The notes: a model not told the origin generated them from the sequence alone. Counted from the stretch's first letter, positions 19,036 through 27,880 are shown. The stretch: 64,000 bases of DNA from Clostridium aquiflavi (GCF_031344075.1 NZ_JAVJAN010000003.1:1-64000), one strand, 5' to 3'. Translations and numbers: made by a program.

Positions 19036-19735
19036 TTTTTAATTTCATCCTTTTTTCATATTCCCTCTCAGCTTGAGGTTTTTTTAAATAAAATGGAGCA
19101 GAGTTAGAATCATCATATTCACCATTTTTTAGTTTTAGTAGTCCTAATTCACCCAATGAAGAAGCTCTAACTAAATTAAGATGATTTGGTGGAAAGAAAC
19201 AATTATTACAATTTTCTAATAGGTATTCCTTTGTATTATTAAGTCCATCACCAATGAACATAACATTTTCTCCTTTTTCATTAAGCATATCAACTAGCTC
19301 ATTTATATCAAGAGCAGAGTAATCCATTATTTGTTCTAACTTTCCGTTACAAGATTTATATAAGGCAGTATAAACATTGTTTCTTAATGCATCCATTACA
19401 GGACAGATTATACCGTTAAATGGAGCAATACTATATGCAAGTGCATCAAGACTAGAAATACTTACATAAGGTTTATTTCCTCCAAAGCTTAATCCTTTAA
19501 TTGTAGCCATTCCAATTCTTAAACCTGTAAAAGAACCAGGACCTTTAGATACTACAAAGCCATCTATAGAATCAATATCTAAATTACAGTTTTCTAATAA
19601 ATTTTCTACTAAAGTCATTAATATAGTAGAGTGCTCTTTTTTATTGTTTAAAGTTATTTCTCCTAGTAATTTATCATCTTGAAGTAAAGCAGCAGTTGCA
19701 ACTTTTGAAGATGAATCTATACTTAGTATAATCAT
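19019..19735 (-). CDS. tsaB: tRNA t6A biosynthesis protein TsaB
   Basis: 238 aa, ASKHA-fold partner that scaffolds TsaD and TsaE in making N6-threonylcarbamoyladenosine at position 37 of ANN-decoding tRNAs. The N-terminal ILSIDSSSKVATAAL and SKGPGSFTGLRIGMATIKGL are hallmark TsaB motifs. Its ATG overlaps the tsaE stop by 4 bases (ATGA), indicating coupled translation. Confidence 0.95.
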   Translation of the reverse strand: MIILSIDSSSKVATAALLQDDKLLGEITLNNKKEHSTILMTLVENLLENCNLDIDSIDGFVVSKGPGSFTGLRIGMATIKGLSFGGNKPYVSISSLDALAYSIAPFNGIICPVMDALRNNVYTALYKSCNGKLEQIMDYSALDINELVDMLNEKGENVMFIGDGLNNTKEYLLENCNNCFFPPNHLNLVRASSLGELGLLKLKNGEYDDSNSAPFYLKKPQAEREYEKRMKLKSETNN

Positions 19736-20193
19736 ATTTTTAACTCCTTTATATATTCATATTTTTTGCCGTAAGGTGTTAATGTTATCTTTCTATAATT
19801 ATCACCTTTTTCTAAATCTTTTTCTATATTTATATGAAGAAACTCATCAGGAAGAATATCTTCAATATAATTTGCCCATTCTATGATAGACACACTATCA
19901 GAAAAAATATAATCATCAAATCCAATTGCATATATTTCATCAGGATCATTTACTCTATATACATCAAAATGATTTAATTTTAATCTTCCGTCATCATATT
20001 CATTTACAATTGTAAATGTAGGGCTTGTAATATCATCTTTTATATCTAAACCAAGAGCAATGCCTTTAGTTATATGAGTTTTACCAGTACCTAAATCTCC
20101 TGTTAGACAAATTATATCTCCTGAATTAAGTAATTTTCCTATTTCTATACCTAAGTTAGTAGTTTCATTTATGCTATAAACATTAAATTCCAT
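19732..20193 (-). CDS. tsaE: tRNA t6A biosynthesis ATPase TsaE
   Basis: 153 aa, the ATPase that cycles the TsaBD complex. Walker A is GDLGTGKTHITKGIA; SPTFTIVNEY and LNHFDVYRV are family signatures, and SIIEWANYI is the conserved W-containing motif. The internal ATG 20193 is preferred over 20217, because AAAGGAG lies right before it. It is the first gene of tsaE-tsaB-rimI. Confidence 0.95.
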   Translation of the reverse strand: MEFNVYSINETTNLGIEIGKLLNSGDIICLTGDLGTGKTHITKGIALGLDIKDDITSPTFTIVNEYDDGRLKLNHFDVYRVNDPDEIYAIGFDDYIFSDSVSIIEWANYIEDILPDEFLHINIEKDLEKGDNYRKITLTPYGKKYEYIKELKI

Positions 20194-20522
20194 AAAAAGA
20201 ACTCCTTTCACTAGCATTTAAACTTAATTTGCTTTTATATTAAAAATTATTGCCATCTTTTTATTTTATCTAATTTCAATTATAAAATCAAAGCTTATAA
20301 TTTTACTTATAAAAATTAATCTATAATAATATTATATTTAAAGTTAGAATAATAGGGCAAATTAATTAATATAAGTTAAAAAAGTATACAAAAATATACA
20401 TAATAAATTAAATTTAAATAAATTTTATAATAAAAATATATACATTTAACATATTTAGTTGATATAATATTACTAGAGTTTTATTTGGAAATAATTTATA
20501 TATATTTTCGGAGGAGATCGAT
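20194..20522. other. Divergent intergenic region between tsaE and the TroA-like gene
   Basis: About 330 very AT-rich bases. TTGATATAATATT (about 20459-20471) could hold a -10 for the rightward gene. No hairpin, repeat or gene was made out. Confidence 0.4.
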
Positions 20523-21389
20523 TTGAAAAAGATTACCTTTATTATGATTGTAATAACTCTTACATTTTCTATAGGTATGGGAGTATTTGCGAATCCGTTA
20601 TTAGCTAATACTGAAAATAATCAAAAAGAAGATAGAGAGAAATATTTAAATATAATGACTGTTAATAAACCACAATATAAAATGGTAAAGAAAATTGTTA
20701 ATAATAAACACAATGTTCAATACATGATGACAGAAGAAAGAGATATTAATGAATTTAAGTACAATAAAGAGATTATAGAAAATGTATCTAATATGGATCT
20801 TTTTATTTATTCTGGAACAAGTTTTGAACCTTGGGCAAATAGTTTTATAGATGAACTTAAAAAGGGTAGTATGGGAATAATTAATTTATCAAGAGGTATG
20901 AGGCTTCTAAATTATGGTGGAAATGAATCATCAAAAGAAAACCCTTATTACTTTGAAGGAATAGATTCATATAAGATAGCTTTATACAATATAAAAGCTG
21001 CTGTTCAAGATAGAGACCCTAAAAATAGAGATTATTATGAAGAAAACTATAATAATGCTATAAAAGAATTAAATGTTCAAATAGAACCCTATAGTGAAAA
21101 AATAAAAGGATTAAAAGATTATACATTCCTAGCTTTAAATGATAATTTTGATTATTTAACTAAAGACTTAGGATTACATGTAGTAAAATTAAACAATTAT
21201 GAAATATCAGAGTTTATAAAAGTTAATAATTTAGATGAAAAGAAACTAGTTATATTAAAAGATGGTACAGAACAAACTAATATGGATTTATCGAAATACA
21301 AAGTGGTGAATTTATGGAAGTATTACGGAAATATGTCTTTTGATGAGCTAATATTATACAACATAAAAGTATTAACAGATTTATTGTAG
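20523..21389 (+). CDS. TroA/ZnuA-fold secreted protein lacking metal ligands
   Basis: 288 aa with a cleavable-looking signal peptide (residues 1 to about 28, ending FANPLLA) and no lipobox. NMDLFIYSGTSFEPWANSFID and DRDPKNRDYYEENYNNAIKEL align with cluster A-I metal-binding proteins such as the znuA product at 43 kb. At the ligand positions, EPHDYEP is replaced by DINEFKY, DPHSW by ENPYYF, TGHAAFGY by LNDNFDY, and SESLASP by KDGTEQT, so all expected His/acid ligands are gone. TTG start behind GGAGGAG. It may have a binding or regulatory role without metal. Confidence 0.65.
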   Translation: MKKITFIMIVITLTFSIGMGVFANPLLANTENNQKEDREKYLNIMTVNKPQYKMVKKIVNNKHNVQYMMTEERDINEFKYNKEIIENVSNMDLFIYSGTSFEPWANSFIDELKKGSMGIINLSRGMRLLNYGGNESSKENPYYFEGIDSYKIALYNIKAAVQDRDPKNRDYYEENYNNAIKELNVQIEPYSEKIKGLKDYTFLALNDNFDYLTKDLGLHVVKLNNYEISEFIKVNNLDEKKLVILKDGTEQTNMDLSKYKVVNLWKYYGNMSFDELILYNIKVLTDLL

Positions 21390-21396
21390 AAAATAG

Positions 21397-21425
21397 TTGA
21401 TTTTTTAATAATCATGTTATATAAT
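21397..21425 (+). promoter_or_regulatory. Promoter of the first tRNA-Trp gene
   Basis: TTGATT (21397-21402), 17-base spacer, TATAAT (21420-21425), 14 bases before the tRNA. Confidence 0.75.
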
Positions 21426-21439
21426 AAATACTGTTGTGA

Positions 21440-21514
21440 AGGGGTATGGCTCAACGGTAGAGTAGTGGTCTCCAAAACCATTGGTTCTGGGTTCAAATCC
21501 TAGTGCCCCTGCCA
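21440..21514 (+). tRNA. tRNA-Trp (CCA anticodon), copy 1
   Basis: Complete cloverleaf, 75 nt with encoded CCA. Acceptor AGGGGTA pairs with TGCCCCT (one G-T), the anticodon loop is CTCCAAA and the T loop is GTTCAAATC. Identical over its whole length to the gene at 34282. Confidence 0.97.
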
Positions 21515-21516
21515 GA

Positions 21517-21557
21517 AAAGGTCGTAGCACGTTGTGTTGCGGCTTTTATTTTTTTGT
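21517..21557 (+). terminator. Terminator after tRNA-Trp copy 1
   Basis: AAAAGGTCGTAGCAC pairs imperfectly with GTGTTGCGGCTTTT, followed by a T run. Confidence 0.7.
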
Positions 21558-21875
21558 CTAAAAATAAATGCTGTAAAGCCAGTGATAGAGCCATCTGACA
21601 AGGTGGTTAATATTAACATGTACTAGCTAATACTTATTTGTGAGGGGCAATAAGGGGCAAAAAAAGGGGCAAAGTTGTACGAGCTAGATTTAAAATGTGC
21701 TGGAAATTTTAAATTCTTAAAAGATTTTATAGAATTTATTAAAATAAATATAGATATGAATAATTATACTATTTAGTCAACAGTGTTATTAAAGCTGTTG
21801 ATTTTTTTATTATAACAATTATCAAAGGAATTTATAATTTATATATAGAACTATAAATTATGGAGATGATATAAA
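21558..21875. repeat. Intergenic with three GGGGCAA direct repeats
   Basis: GGGGCAA occurs at 21644, 21654 and 21666 within 30 bases, a spacing of 10-12 bases. Similar arrays are known as arm-type binding sites of tyrosine integrases, and an integrase remnant lies 1.3 kb away. A related G-rich sequence lies at 27691. A weak hairpin with TTTTTTT (21777-21808) precedes the DUF4238 gene. No gene was seen. Confidence 0.45.
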
Positions 21876-22919
21876 ATGAGTACTGTAAAAAATCAGCATT
21901 ATGTGCCCAAATTTTATTTGAGGAACTTCTCTAATAATAATAAAAACATAGGAATGTTTAGATATAAAGATAAAAGTTATATTCCCAATGCTTCTATAAA
22001 GAGTGTCGCATATAGCAAATTTTTATATGGAGAAGATGGTGAATTAGAGCATTTACTTAGTAAATTTGAAAGTCAATGGGCAGAAATCATGAGAAAAATT
22101 ATAAAATTAAATTTTGAGTCTTTAATAGAATTAGACATATTAAAACTTTATGATTTTATATTAATTTCAAAATCAAGGACAAAAAAAGTCGCAGATGAAA
22201 CTAATTTTGTTTTAAATTATTTGAAAGAATTAATACCAGAGGAAGGAATACATAATTCAAGTTGTAATATGGATAGAGTAGATTTTGAAGAATCTATGAA
22301 GATACCAAATTTAATACCAATAACAGCATCATTAGAAAATAACAAATATATGTTTGATTTGGATGCAATTATTTTAGAAAATAAAACAAACTATGATTTT
22401 ATTACATCTGATTCACCAGTGATATTTTACAATCAACTTTATATTTGGCGTAATTATAAAATAAATTATGGACTAGTTGCAAGTGGTTTACAAATATTTA
22501 TTCCTTTAAGTCCTAAAAAAGTTTTATGTTTTTATGATTCAGAAGTATATAAATGCTTAAATGAAAGTAATGGTGTAATAAATTTAATATCAAAAAAGCA
22601 AATTACTGAAATTAATAAATTAACAGTTTATAATTCATATGATCAATTATTTTTTAGCTGTAATTCTAAGGAAAATTATATAAGTGAATTAGCTAGATAT
22701 AAGACTTTGGAGAATTTAGAAGAAGTAGTAACAAACTATAAAAATAATAAAGATAATGGAGAGTTAATAAAAATTGGTAAAGATAGTATTCATGAGAAAA
22801 TTAAATTAGATTTTTTTCAGATAAATAATAAATATAAAACTATTAAATTACCAAATAATTGTGGTGGTTTAAGAAGAACGTATGTTAAAGCACTTGAGTT
22901 TTATAAGAAAACTATTTAA
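21876..22919 (+). CDS. DUF4238 domain protein
   Basis: 347 aa. The opening NQHYVPKFYLRNFSN is the signature of DUF4238, found in many bacterial accessory regions; molecular function is unknown. DFITSDSPVIFYN in the middle and FIPLSPKKVLCFYDS are also typical. No catalytic residues can be named. ATG follows GGAGATG. Bases 22246-22339 of this gene recur at 27787-27880, so part of it has been copied within the region. It lies between tRNA-Trp copy 1 and an integrase remnant. Confidence 0.8.
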   Translation: MSTVKNQHYVPKFYLRNFSNNNKNIGMFRYKDKSYIPNASIKSVAYSKFLYGEDGELEHLLSKFESQWAEIMRKIIKLNFESLIELDILKLYDFILISKSRTKKVADETNFVLNYLKELIPEEGIHNSSCNMDRVDFEESMKIPNLIPITASLENNKYMFDLDAIILENKTNYDFITSDSPVIFYNQLYIWRNYKINYGLVASGLQIFIPLSPKKVLCFYDSEVYKCLNESNGVINLISKKQITEINKLTVYNSYDQLFFSCNSKENYISELARYKTLENLEEVVTNYKNNKDNGELIKIGKDSIHEKIKLDFFQINNKYKTIKLPNNCGGLRRTYVKALEFYKKTI

Positions 22920-22960
22920 ATATTGTAATATAAGTTTTAATACTATTAAGATTAATACAT

Positions 22961-22992
22961 GTTAAAAGAGACCGTTATTTCTAAACGGTCTC
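22961..22992 (-). terminator. Minus-strand terminator after the integrase remnant
   Basis: GAGACCGTT (22968-22976) pairs with AACGGTCTC (22984-22992). Read on the minus strand it is followed by TTTTAAC. Confidence 0.75.
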
Positions 22993-23130
22993 CATCATTT
23001 CTGCTAAGCCATCTAATTTAGATGCTGCTTTTTCTTTTATATTATCTAGGACATGAGTATAGGTATTCATTGTAACTGCAATATTACTATGGCCCATAAG
23101 TTTTTGTACTGTTTTTTCTCTTTCTCCAAG
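22981..23130 (-). pseudogene. Tyrosine integrase, C-terminal remnant
   Basis: The minus strand reads 49 codons in one frame ending in TAG. They contain KLMGHSNIAVTMNTYTHVL, the last catalytic motif of phage/ICE tyrosine recombinases (GHS, then the nucleophile Tyr of NTYTHV). All earlier domains are absent. It marks a former integrative element next to tRNA-Trp. Confidence 0.8.
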
Positions 23131-23145
23131 TTTATCCTCTCCTTT

Positions 23146-23196
23146 TTATACCTTAATAGCAAGAGTACAACCAGTTTGCAATTTGTTAATAGCCAT
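23146..23196 (-). pseudogene. Truncated 16-codon gene start, DUF1659-like
   Basis: On the minus strand GGAGG lies 8 bases before ATG 23196, and the frame reads MAINKLQTGCTLAIKV then stops. The opening resembles DUF1659 proteins of clostridia, which are normally about 70 aa. It abuts the integrase remnant, so it was probably cut by a deletion. The family call is tentative. Confidence 0.4.
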
Positions 23197-23256
23197 AATG
23201 TTTACCTCCGTTAATTTGATTTCATATAGGATATATGTGTTTGGAGGAGGAGTTAC

Positions 23257-23301
23257 ATGATAAAGGAGAAAATTTTTAAAAAATATTTTTGTAATATATA
23301 A
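23257..23301 (+). other. 14-codon small ORF with a strong ribosome site
   Basis: GGAGGAGG (23243-23250) lies 6 bases before ATG 23257, which reads MIKEKIFKKYFCNI and stops. It could be a truncated gene start or a small basic peptide; nothing matches a family I know. Confidence 0.25.
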
Positions 23302-23345
23302 AGTTGTAGTCACTAGTAAAATGTTCTTTAAAATTTATAAGGATG

Positions 23346-23393
23346 TATTTACAAAATATTATATAATTAACTAATAGATAAATAGTAATTTGT
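23346..23393 (+). repeat. Shared promoter-like module, copy 1
   Basis: A 48-base block (TATTTACAAAATATTATATA at its left end, GATAAATAGTAATTT at its right) recurs upstream of genes at 29722 and 30624. A TATAAT (23362-23367) lies inside. Here it precedes the pyrophosphatase-like gene by 13 bases. Confidence 0.6.
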
Positions 23394-23405
23394 GGAGGGA
23401 ATGTG

Positions 23406-23732
23406 ATGAATAAAATCGTAAAAGTTATAATTGATAGACCGTTAGGCTCATATCATCCGAAGCATAAAGATATATATTATTCTGTTAATTATGGATATGT
23501 ACCTAGTATTATAGCACCAGATGGTGAGGAACAAGATGCATATGTTCTGGGAATAAATGAACCTATAAAGGAGTTTATAGGTGAAGTAGCAGCAATAATC
23601 CATAGAAATGATGATGTTGAAGAAAAATGGGTAGTTGTTCCGCAAGGAATGAAAATAACAAAAGTAGAAATACAAGAACAAGTTCATTTTCAAGAGAAAT
23701 ATTTTGATAGTTTAATAGAAATGCTAATTTAA
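23406..23732 (+). CDS. Small family-I inorganic pyrophosphatase-like protein
   Basis: 108 aa. VIIDRPLGSYHPKH, YSVNYGYVP and DGEEQDAYVLG are the core motifs of soluble family-I pyrophosphatases; the acidic DGEEQD cluster binds Mg in the family. At 108 aa it is well below the usual 160-180 aa, and similar short forms occur in Firmicutes accessory regions. Activity on PPi is therefore uncertain; another phosphoanhydride is possible. ATG 23406 is chosen because GGAGGGA is 6 bases upstream; GTG 23403 is an alternative. Confidence 0.75.
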   Translation: MNKIVKVIIDRPLGSYHPKHKDIYYSVNYGYVPSIIAPDGEEQDAYVLGINEPIKEFIGEVAAIIHRNDDVEEKWVVVPQGMKITKVEIQEQVHFQEKYFDSLIEMLI

Positions 23733-23922
23733 AATTGATTATTATAAATTGTAATTTCAGGGGTGAGGCAATTATTAATTTAGGAAGAAAAACAAAAGTT
23801 CTATGAATTTATGTGCAACACATTCTTAAAATGAGTAGAATTTAATTCTATAAATTTCAATTTTGAGGTGAGATTATGAACCTGTTTATAATATTCAATT
23901 TTTCGTTGAGGTAATTATTAAT

Positions 23923-24342
23923 ATGAATAAAGAAAAAATAAGATTTTATACTATTGGAGAATTGTCTAAAATACTACAAATAAATAGTGAGACAATTCGA
24001 TACTATGAAAAAATAAATTTGATTCCTAAACCAATGAAATTTAAAAATGGATATAAAAAATATTCTGAAATTTATATATACAGATTAAAGTTAATAAAAA
24101 AATCCAAATCATTTGGATTTACATTAAAAGAAATATCAGATTTCTTCTCTATTAGTTTAAATGCTGAAGATGGAGCTATCGACTTAGCAGATGTTATAGC
24201 TAACAAACTTAATGATATAGAAGAAAAAATATTAAATCTTAATAAAAAAAAGGAATTATTAATAAAATTTGAAGATGAAATGAAAGAATTAAACTGTCCA
24301 GTATTAGAAAAAGTAATTAAAGAAAATAAAAAAAAGGCTTGA
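23923..24342 (+). CDS. MerR family transcriptional regulator
   Basis: 139 aa. The N-terminal winged helix has the MerR pattern YTIGELSKILQINSETIRYYE, followed by the wing (GYKKYSE) and a dimerisation coiled coil (about 80-125). There is one C-terminal cysteine (NCPVLEK) and no full metal-binding set. GAGGT precedes the ATG and coincides with the stop of a 12-codon frame (23876-23914) that may be a leader peptide. Directly upstream of fabV, so it probably regulates it. Confidence 0.88.
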   Translation: MNKEKIRFYTIGELSKILQINSETIRYYEKINLIPKPMKFKNGYKKYSEIYIYRLKLIKKSKSFGFTLKEISDFFSISLNAEDGAIDLADVIANKLNDIEEKILNLNKKKELLIKFEDEMKELNCPVLEKVIKENKKKA

Positions 24343-24422
24343 GGTTGTAGTATACTCCATCTGATAAAATATTATTATTGAATTAGAATTATACTAAAAT
24401 AATATGATTGGAGGATATAATA

Positions 24423-25619
24423 ATGATATTTAAAGCCGAATTGGTTAAAGGGATGGCAAAAACAGCTCATCCATATGGATGTAGGAAAGAAGTATTCAAT
24501 CAGATAGAATATTGTAAGAATGCAAAACAATTTAATGGAGCAAAAAAAGTATTGATAATTGGGGCTTCATCAGGTTTTGGTCTTGCAACTAGAATTTCAT
24601 TGGCTTTTGGGGGAACAAAAGCAGATACAATAGGAGTTTCTTTCGAAACTGGAATTACAAATAGAAGAACAGGAAGTGCAGGTTGGTATAATAATATATT
24701 TTTTAAAGAATTTGCAGAAAAGGAAGGGCTCATTGCTACAAATTTCATTGGTGATGCATTTTCTGATGAAATAAAAGAAATAGTAATCAATTATATAAAG
24801 AAGGAATTTGGAAAAATTGATTTGTTTGTCTATAGTGTAGCATCACCAAGAAGAAAAGACCCTAAAACAGGTAAAACTTATAATTCAACAATTAAAGCTA
24901 CTGATGAAACATTTTATGGACCTACAATCGATATAGAAAAAGATGAGTTAGTTATGACAAAGATTAATTCTGCAACACAAGAAGAGATAGAAGCTACCCA
25001 GAAAGTTATGGGTGGGGAAGATTGGAATGAGTGGTGTAGGTTGCTTTTAGAAAATGACTGTATTGAAAAGAAAGCTATGACAATTGCTTATTCGTATATT
25101 GGTTCACAAAGAACTTATAAAATTTATAGAGGAGGTACAATAGGTACTGCTAAATGTCATCTTGAAAATACTGCTTTGAAAATTAATGAAGAGTGGAAGA
25201 AAAATATCGATGGAAAAGCATTTATATCTGTAAATAAGGCATTAGTCACAAAAGCAAGTGCATATATTCCAACATTTTCGTTATATGCAGCAGTATTATA
25301 TAAAGTAATGAAAGAAAATGGTGTACATGAAAACTGTATTATGCAGATCCAAAGAATGTTTTCAGAAAAAATCTATTCAGGAACTACATTAAAGTTTGAT
25401 GATTCAGGCAGGCTGAGGATGGATGATTTGGAACTAAGGGAAGATATACAAAATCAAGTAGATGATTTATGGAGAAAAATTACTCCTGAAAATTTTAAAA
25501 TATTATCTGATTATGAAGGGTATAAAAGAGAATTTATGAAATTAAATGGATTTGAAATAGATGGAGTGAATTATGAAGAAAATATTGATATTGAAACATT
25601 GAAAACTTTAGAACAATAA
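24423..25619 (+). CDS. fabV: FabV/TER-type trans-2-enoyl-(acyl carrier protein/CoA) reductase
   Basis: 398 aa, matching the length of clostridial trans-2-enoyl-CoA reductases and FabV. The N-terminal Rossmann motif GASSGFGLATRISLAFG binds NAD(H). The extended active site Y-x8-K is seen in TYKIYRGGTIGTAK, just after the YSYIG stretch. It reduces the double bond of trans-2-enoyl-CoA or enoyl-ACP, and some members resist triclosan. ATG 24423 has GGAGG 8 bases upstream, so the frame opening at 24408 is too early. It probably forms a regulated pair with merR; the accessory location suggests it is not the sole enoyl reductase. Confidence 0.93.
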   Translation: MIFKAELVKGMAKTAHPYGCRKEVFNQIEYCKNAKQFNGAKKVLIIGASSGFGLATRISLAFGGTKADTIGVSFETGITNRRTGSAGWYNNIFFKEFAEKEGLIATNFIGDAFSDEIKEIVINYIKKEFGKIDLFVYSVASPRRKDPKTGKTYNSTIKATDETFYGPTIDIEKDELVMTKINSATQEEIEATQKVMGGEDWNEWCRLLLENDCIEKKAMTIAYSYIGSQRTYKIYRGGTIGTAKCHLENTALKINEEWKKNIDGKAFISVNKALVTKASAYIPTFSLYAAVLYKVMKENGVHENCIMQIQRMFSEKIYSGTTLKFDDSGRLRMDDLELREDIQNQVDDLWRKITPENFKILSDYEGYKREFMKLNGFEIDGVNYEENIDIETLKTLEQ

Positions 25620-25678
25620 ACTAGTTTTAGATTATTGAAATAAATAGTAATTTGAATGAGGGGGAATTGGAGAGATAT

Positions 25679-27472
25679 ATGGTTATTAAAAAAATAAAAT
25701 CTCCTAAAGATATATTTCAGTATATGAATATGATAGTGAGGAATCAGCAATTGATACTATTGTTAATTATTACATAGAATTAAGAGGTGGAATAATAATT
25801 TTAGGAATTAAAGAAAATAAAAGTAAGGGTACTTTTGAGGTTCAGGGTGTAAAAAATATTGATAAAAGAATTCAAGATTTTTGGAATACCATAAATGGAA
25901 GTAAAACAAATAAAAATTTATTAATTGATAAGGATGTACAAAAATTAACTATTAAAGATAAAGATGTTTTAGTAATAAATATTCCAAGAGCAAGTTATAA
26001 ACAACGACCTATATATTTAAATGAAAATCCTTATAAAGGAACTTATAAACGTAATGCTGAGGGAGATTATAAATCAACAGAAGATGAAGTTAATGCAATG
26101 ATAAGAGATGCATCAGAAGAAGGTAATGACGGTGTAATACTTGAGGATTATAATATAAAAGATTTAGATGAAGATACAATAAAAAAATATAGGAATAGGT
26201 TTAGTTCTAGAGAGCCAGATCATCCTTGGAATGATCTTAGTAATGAAGAATTTGTTGAAATGTTAGGTGGAATAAAGGAAGATAGAAGAAGGAAAATTAA
26301 AGGTGTAACAGTAGCAGGAATGCTTATGTTTGGAAAAGGTATTTATATTAGAGATTTATTTGCTAATATAAATTTAGATTTTAGAGAAGAAATTAATGTG
26401 GATTCTAACCAAAGATGGTCAGATAGATTTACCATAGATGGAACGTGGGAAAATAATCTTTATAACTTTTATTTTACAGTAATAAATAAGCTGACAAGCA
26501 ATGTAAAAGTACCATTTAAATTAGAAAATTTAGAGCGTAAGGATGATACTTTAGTTCACCAAGCAATAAGAGAAGCATTTGTAAACCAAATAATACATGC
26601 TGATTTTAATATACAAGGAACATTAAAAATTATAAAAACTAAGGATAGTTTAGAGTTTACTAATCCAGGAAATTTAAAAATAGATCTTGAAAGCATATTT
26701 AAGGGGAGAAATTCTAAAAGTAGAAATCCTAGAATTCAAAAGATGTTTTCTTTAATAGGACTAGGTGAAGGTGCAGGATCAGGATTCCCTAAAATATTAG
26801 CTGCATGGAATGAACAAAATTGGAGGACACCTGAGTTAAAAGAAGAAATTAATTTAAGTCAGGTGTCTTTAAAACTATGGATGATATCCATGTTACCAGA
26901 AGAATGTTTAGAAGCTTTAAAAAGTATATTTGATAAAGATTTTAATTCTTTTAATAAAGATGAAGTATTAATACTTGCAACGGCATATTTAGAAGGCAGT
27001 GTGAATAATGCTCGTATTCAATTAATGATGGATAAACACTCATATGATATAACTGGAATACTACATTATTTAGTTGAAAAAGGGACATTAGTAGTAGATG
27101 GTTATGGAAAAGGAAAAGTATATTCTTTAAATTATGATTATAATCTAGCAGTAAAAAGAATTAATGAAATGAGTTTAACTGAAGATGAAACTAAAATTAT
27201 AGAATATATTAAGAAATATGGTTCAATAAATAATCAACAAAGCAGAGATGCTTTTAAGTTTGGTAAGGATAAGAATGTTACATTATTTAATGGATTAATC
27301 AAAAAGTACCGAGTAGATAATAAAAAACAGATGTATTAGTAACAAGAAATGTAGAAATACCTTTGGATTCGGAAAAACAAAAGTATTAGCATTACTTAAA
27401 TATTTAGAAGAATTAGGAAAAATAAAGAGAATAGGTAAGGGTTCATATACTAGATATGAATTAATAGATTAA
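25679..27472 (+). pseudogene. Frameshifted AlbA_2 / ATP-binding regulator
   Basis: ATG 25679, with GGAG upstream, opens a frame that stops at 25775. The AlbA_2-type domain (YIELRGGIIILGIKEN, then VLVINIPRA) continues in another frame that is open from 25708. That frame carries the GHKL-like C-terminal domain (AIREAFVNQIIHADF, GEGAGSGFPKI) to a stop at 27339. A winged-helix tail (LLKYLEELGKIKRIGKGS) appears in a third frame to 27472. So at least two frameshifts break a gene of about 590 codons. The 413-codon middle part could still be made from ATG 26098, but without its N-terminal domain. Confidence 0.75.
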
Positions 27473-27475
27473 AAT

Positions 27476-27525
27476 CAATCGCCCGCTTAATCGCCCGCTT
27501 AATCGGTTGATTGAGCGGGCGATTG
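27476..27525. repeat. GC-rich hairpin with 12-base tandem repeat
   Basis: CAATCGCCCGCT (27476-27487) is perfectly complementary to AGCGGGCGATTG (27514-27525). A second copy of the 5' arm (27489-27500) can compete for the same partner. The GC content is far above the surroundings. There is no T run after it. It may be a remnant of a repeat-coded linker of the preceding gene. Confidence 0.7.
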
Positions 27526-27690
27526 TTATATAAAAAATAATTTTGTATAAATATTAACTTAAGTTGCATTTTTATTGAAATAATAAAACTAGGTGAAATC
27601 ATCTTTAGGAAAGTTTTTCTAATAAAATTTCCAGGCACAAGTACTAGGAAAACCTTAGTATTAATATATCCTAAATAATGTTATTTTATA

Positions 27691-27712
27691 AGGGGTAAAG
27701 TGGGGGGCAAAA
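27691..27712 (+). repeat. G-rich sequence resembling the 21644 repeats
   Basis: AGGGGTAAAGTGGGGGGCAA repeats the GGGGyAA pattern seen three times at 21644-21672. It is possibly the second set of integrase arm sites. The rest of 27526-27758 shows no gene. Confidence 0.35.
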
Positions 27713-27758
27713 CTTAAATTTTAATATTATAATACAAGCTTTAAGTATTGATACTATC

Positions 27759-27880
27759 ATGTTCGTATAAAATTATAGTGAAGTAAGAATACATAATTCA
27801 AATTGTAATATGGATAGAGTAGATTTTGAAGAATCTATGAAGATACCAAATTTAATACCAATAAGGGCATCATTAGAAAA
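27759..27880 (+). repeat. Chimeric fragment: dinB promoter piece joined to DUF4238 piece
   Basis: Bases 27759-27794 are identical to 32777-32812, in the promoter and leader of the Y-family polymerase gene. Bases 27787-27880 match 22246-22339 of the DUF4238 gene at about 90 of 94 positions. The two source matches overlap by the 8 bases GAATACAT, which points to recombination at microhomology. The piece encodes nothing intact. Confidence 0.85.

Noticed and set aside
25679..27339. An intact AlbA_2 regulator
   Set aside because: The N-terminal and C-terminal parts are in different frames, so the gene is scored as broken.
27476..27525. Short repeats as a CRISPR array or simple terminator
   Set aside because: The repeats are only 12 bases and adjacent, and no T run follows the hairpin.
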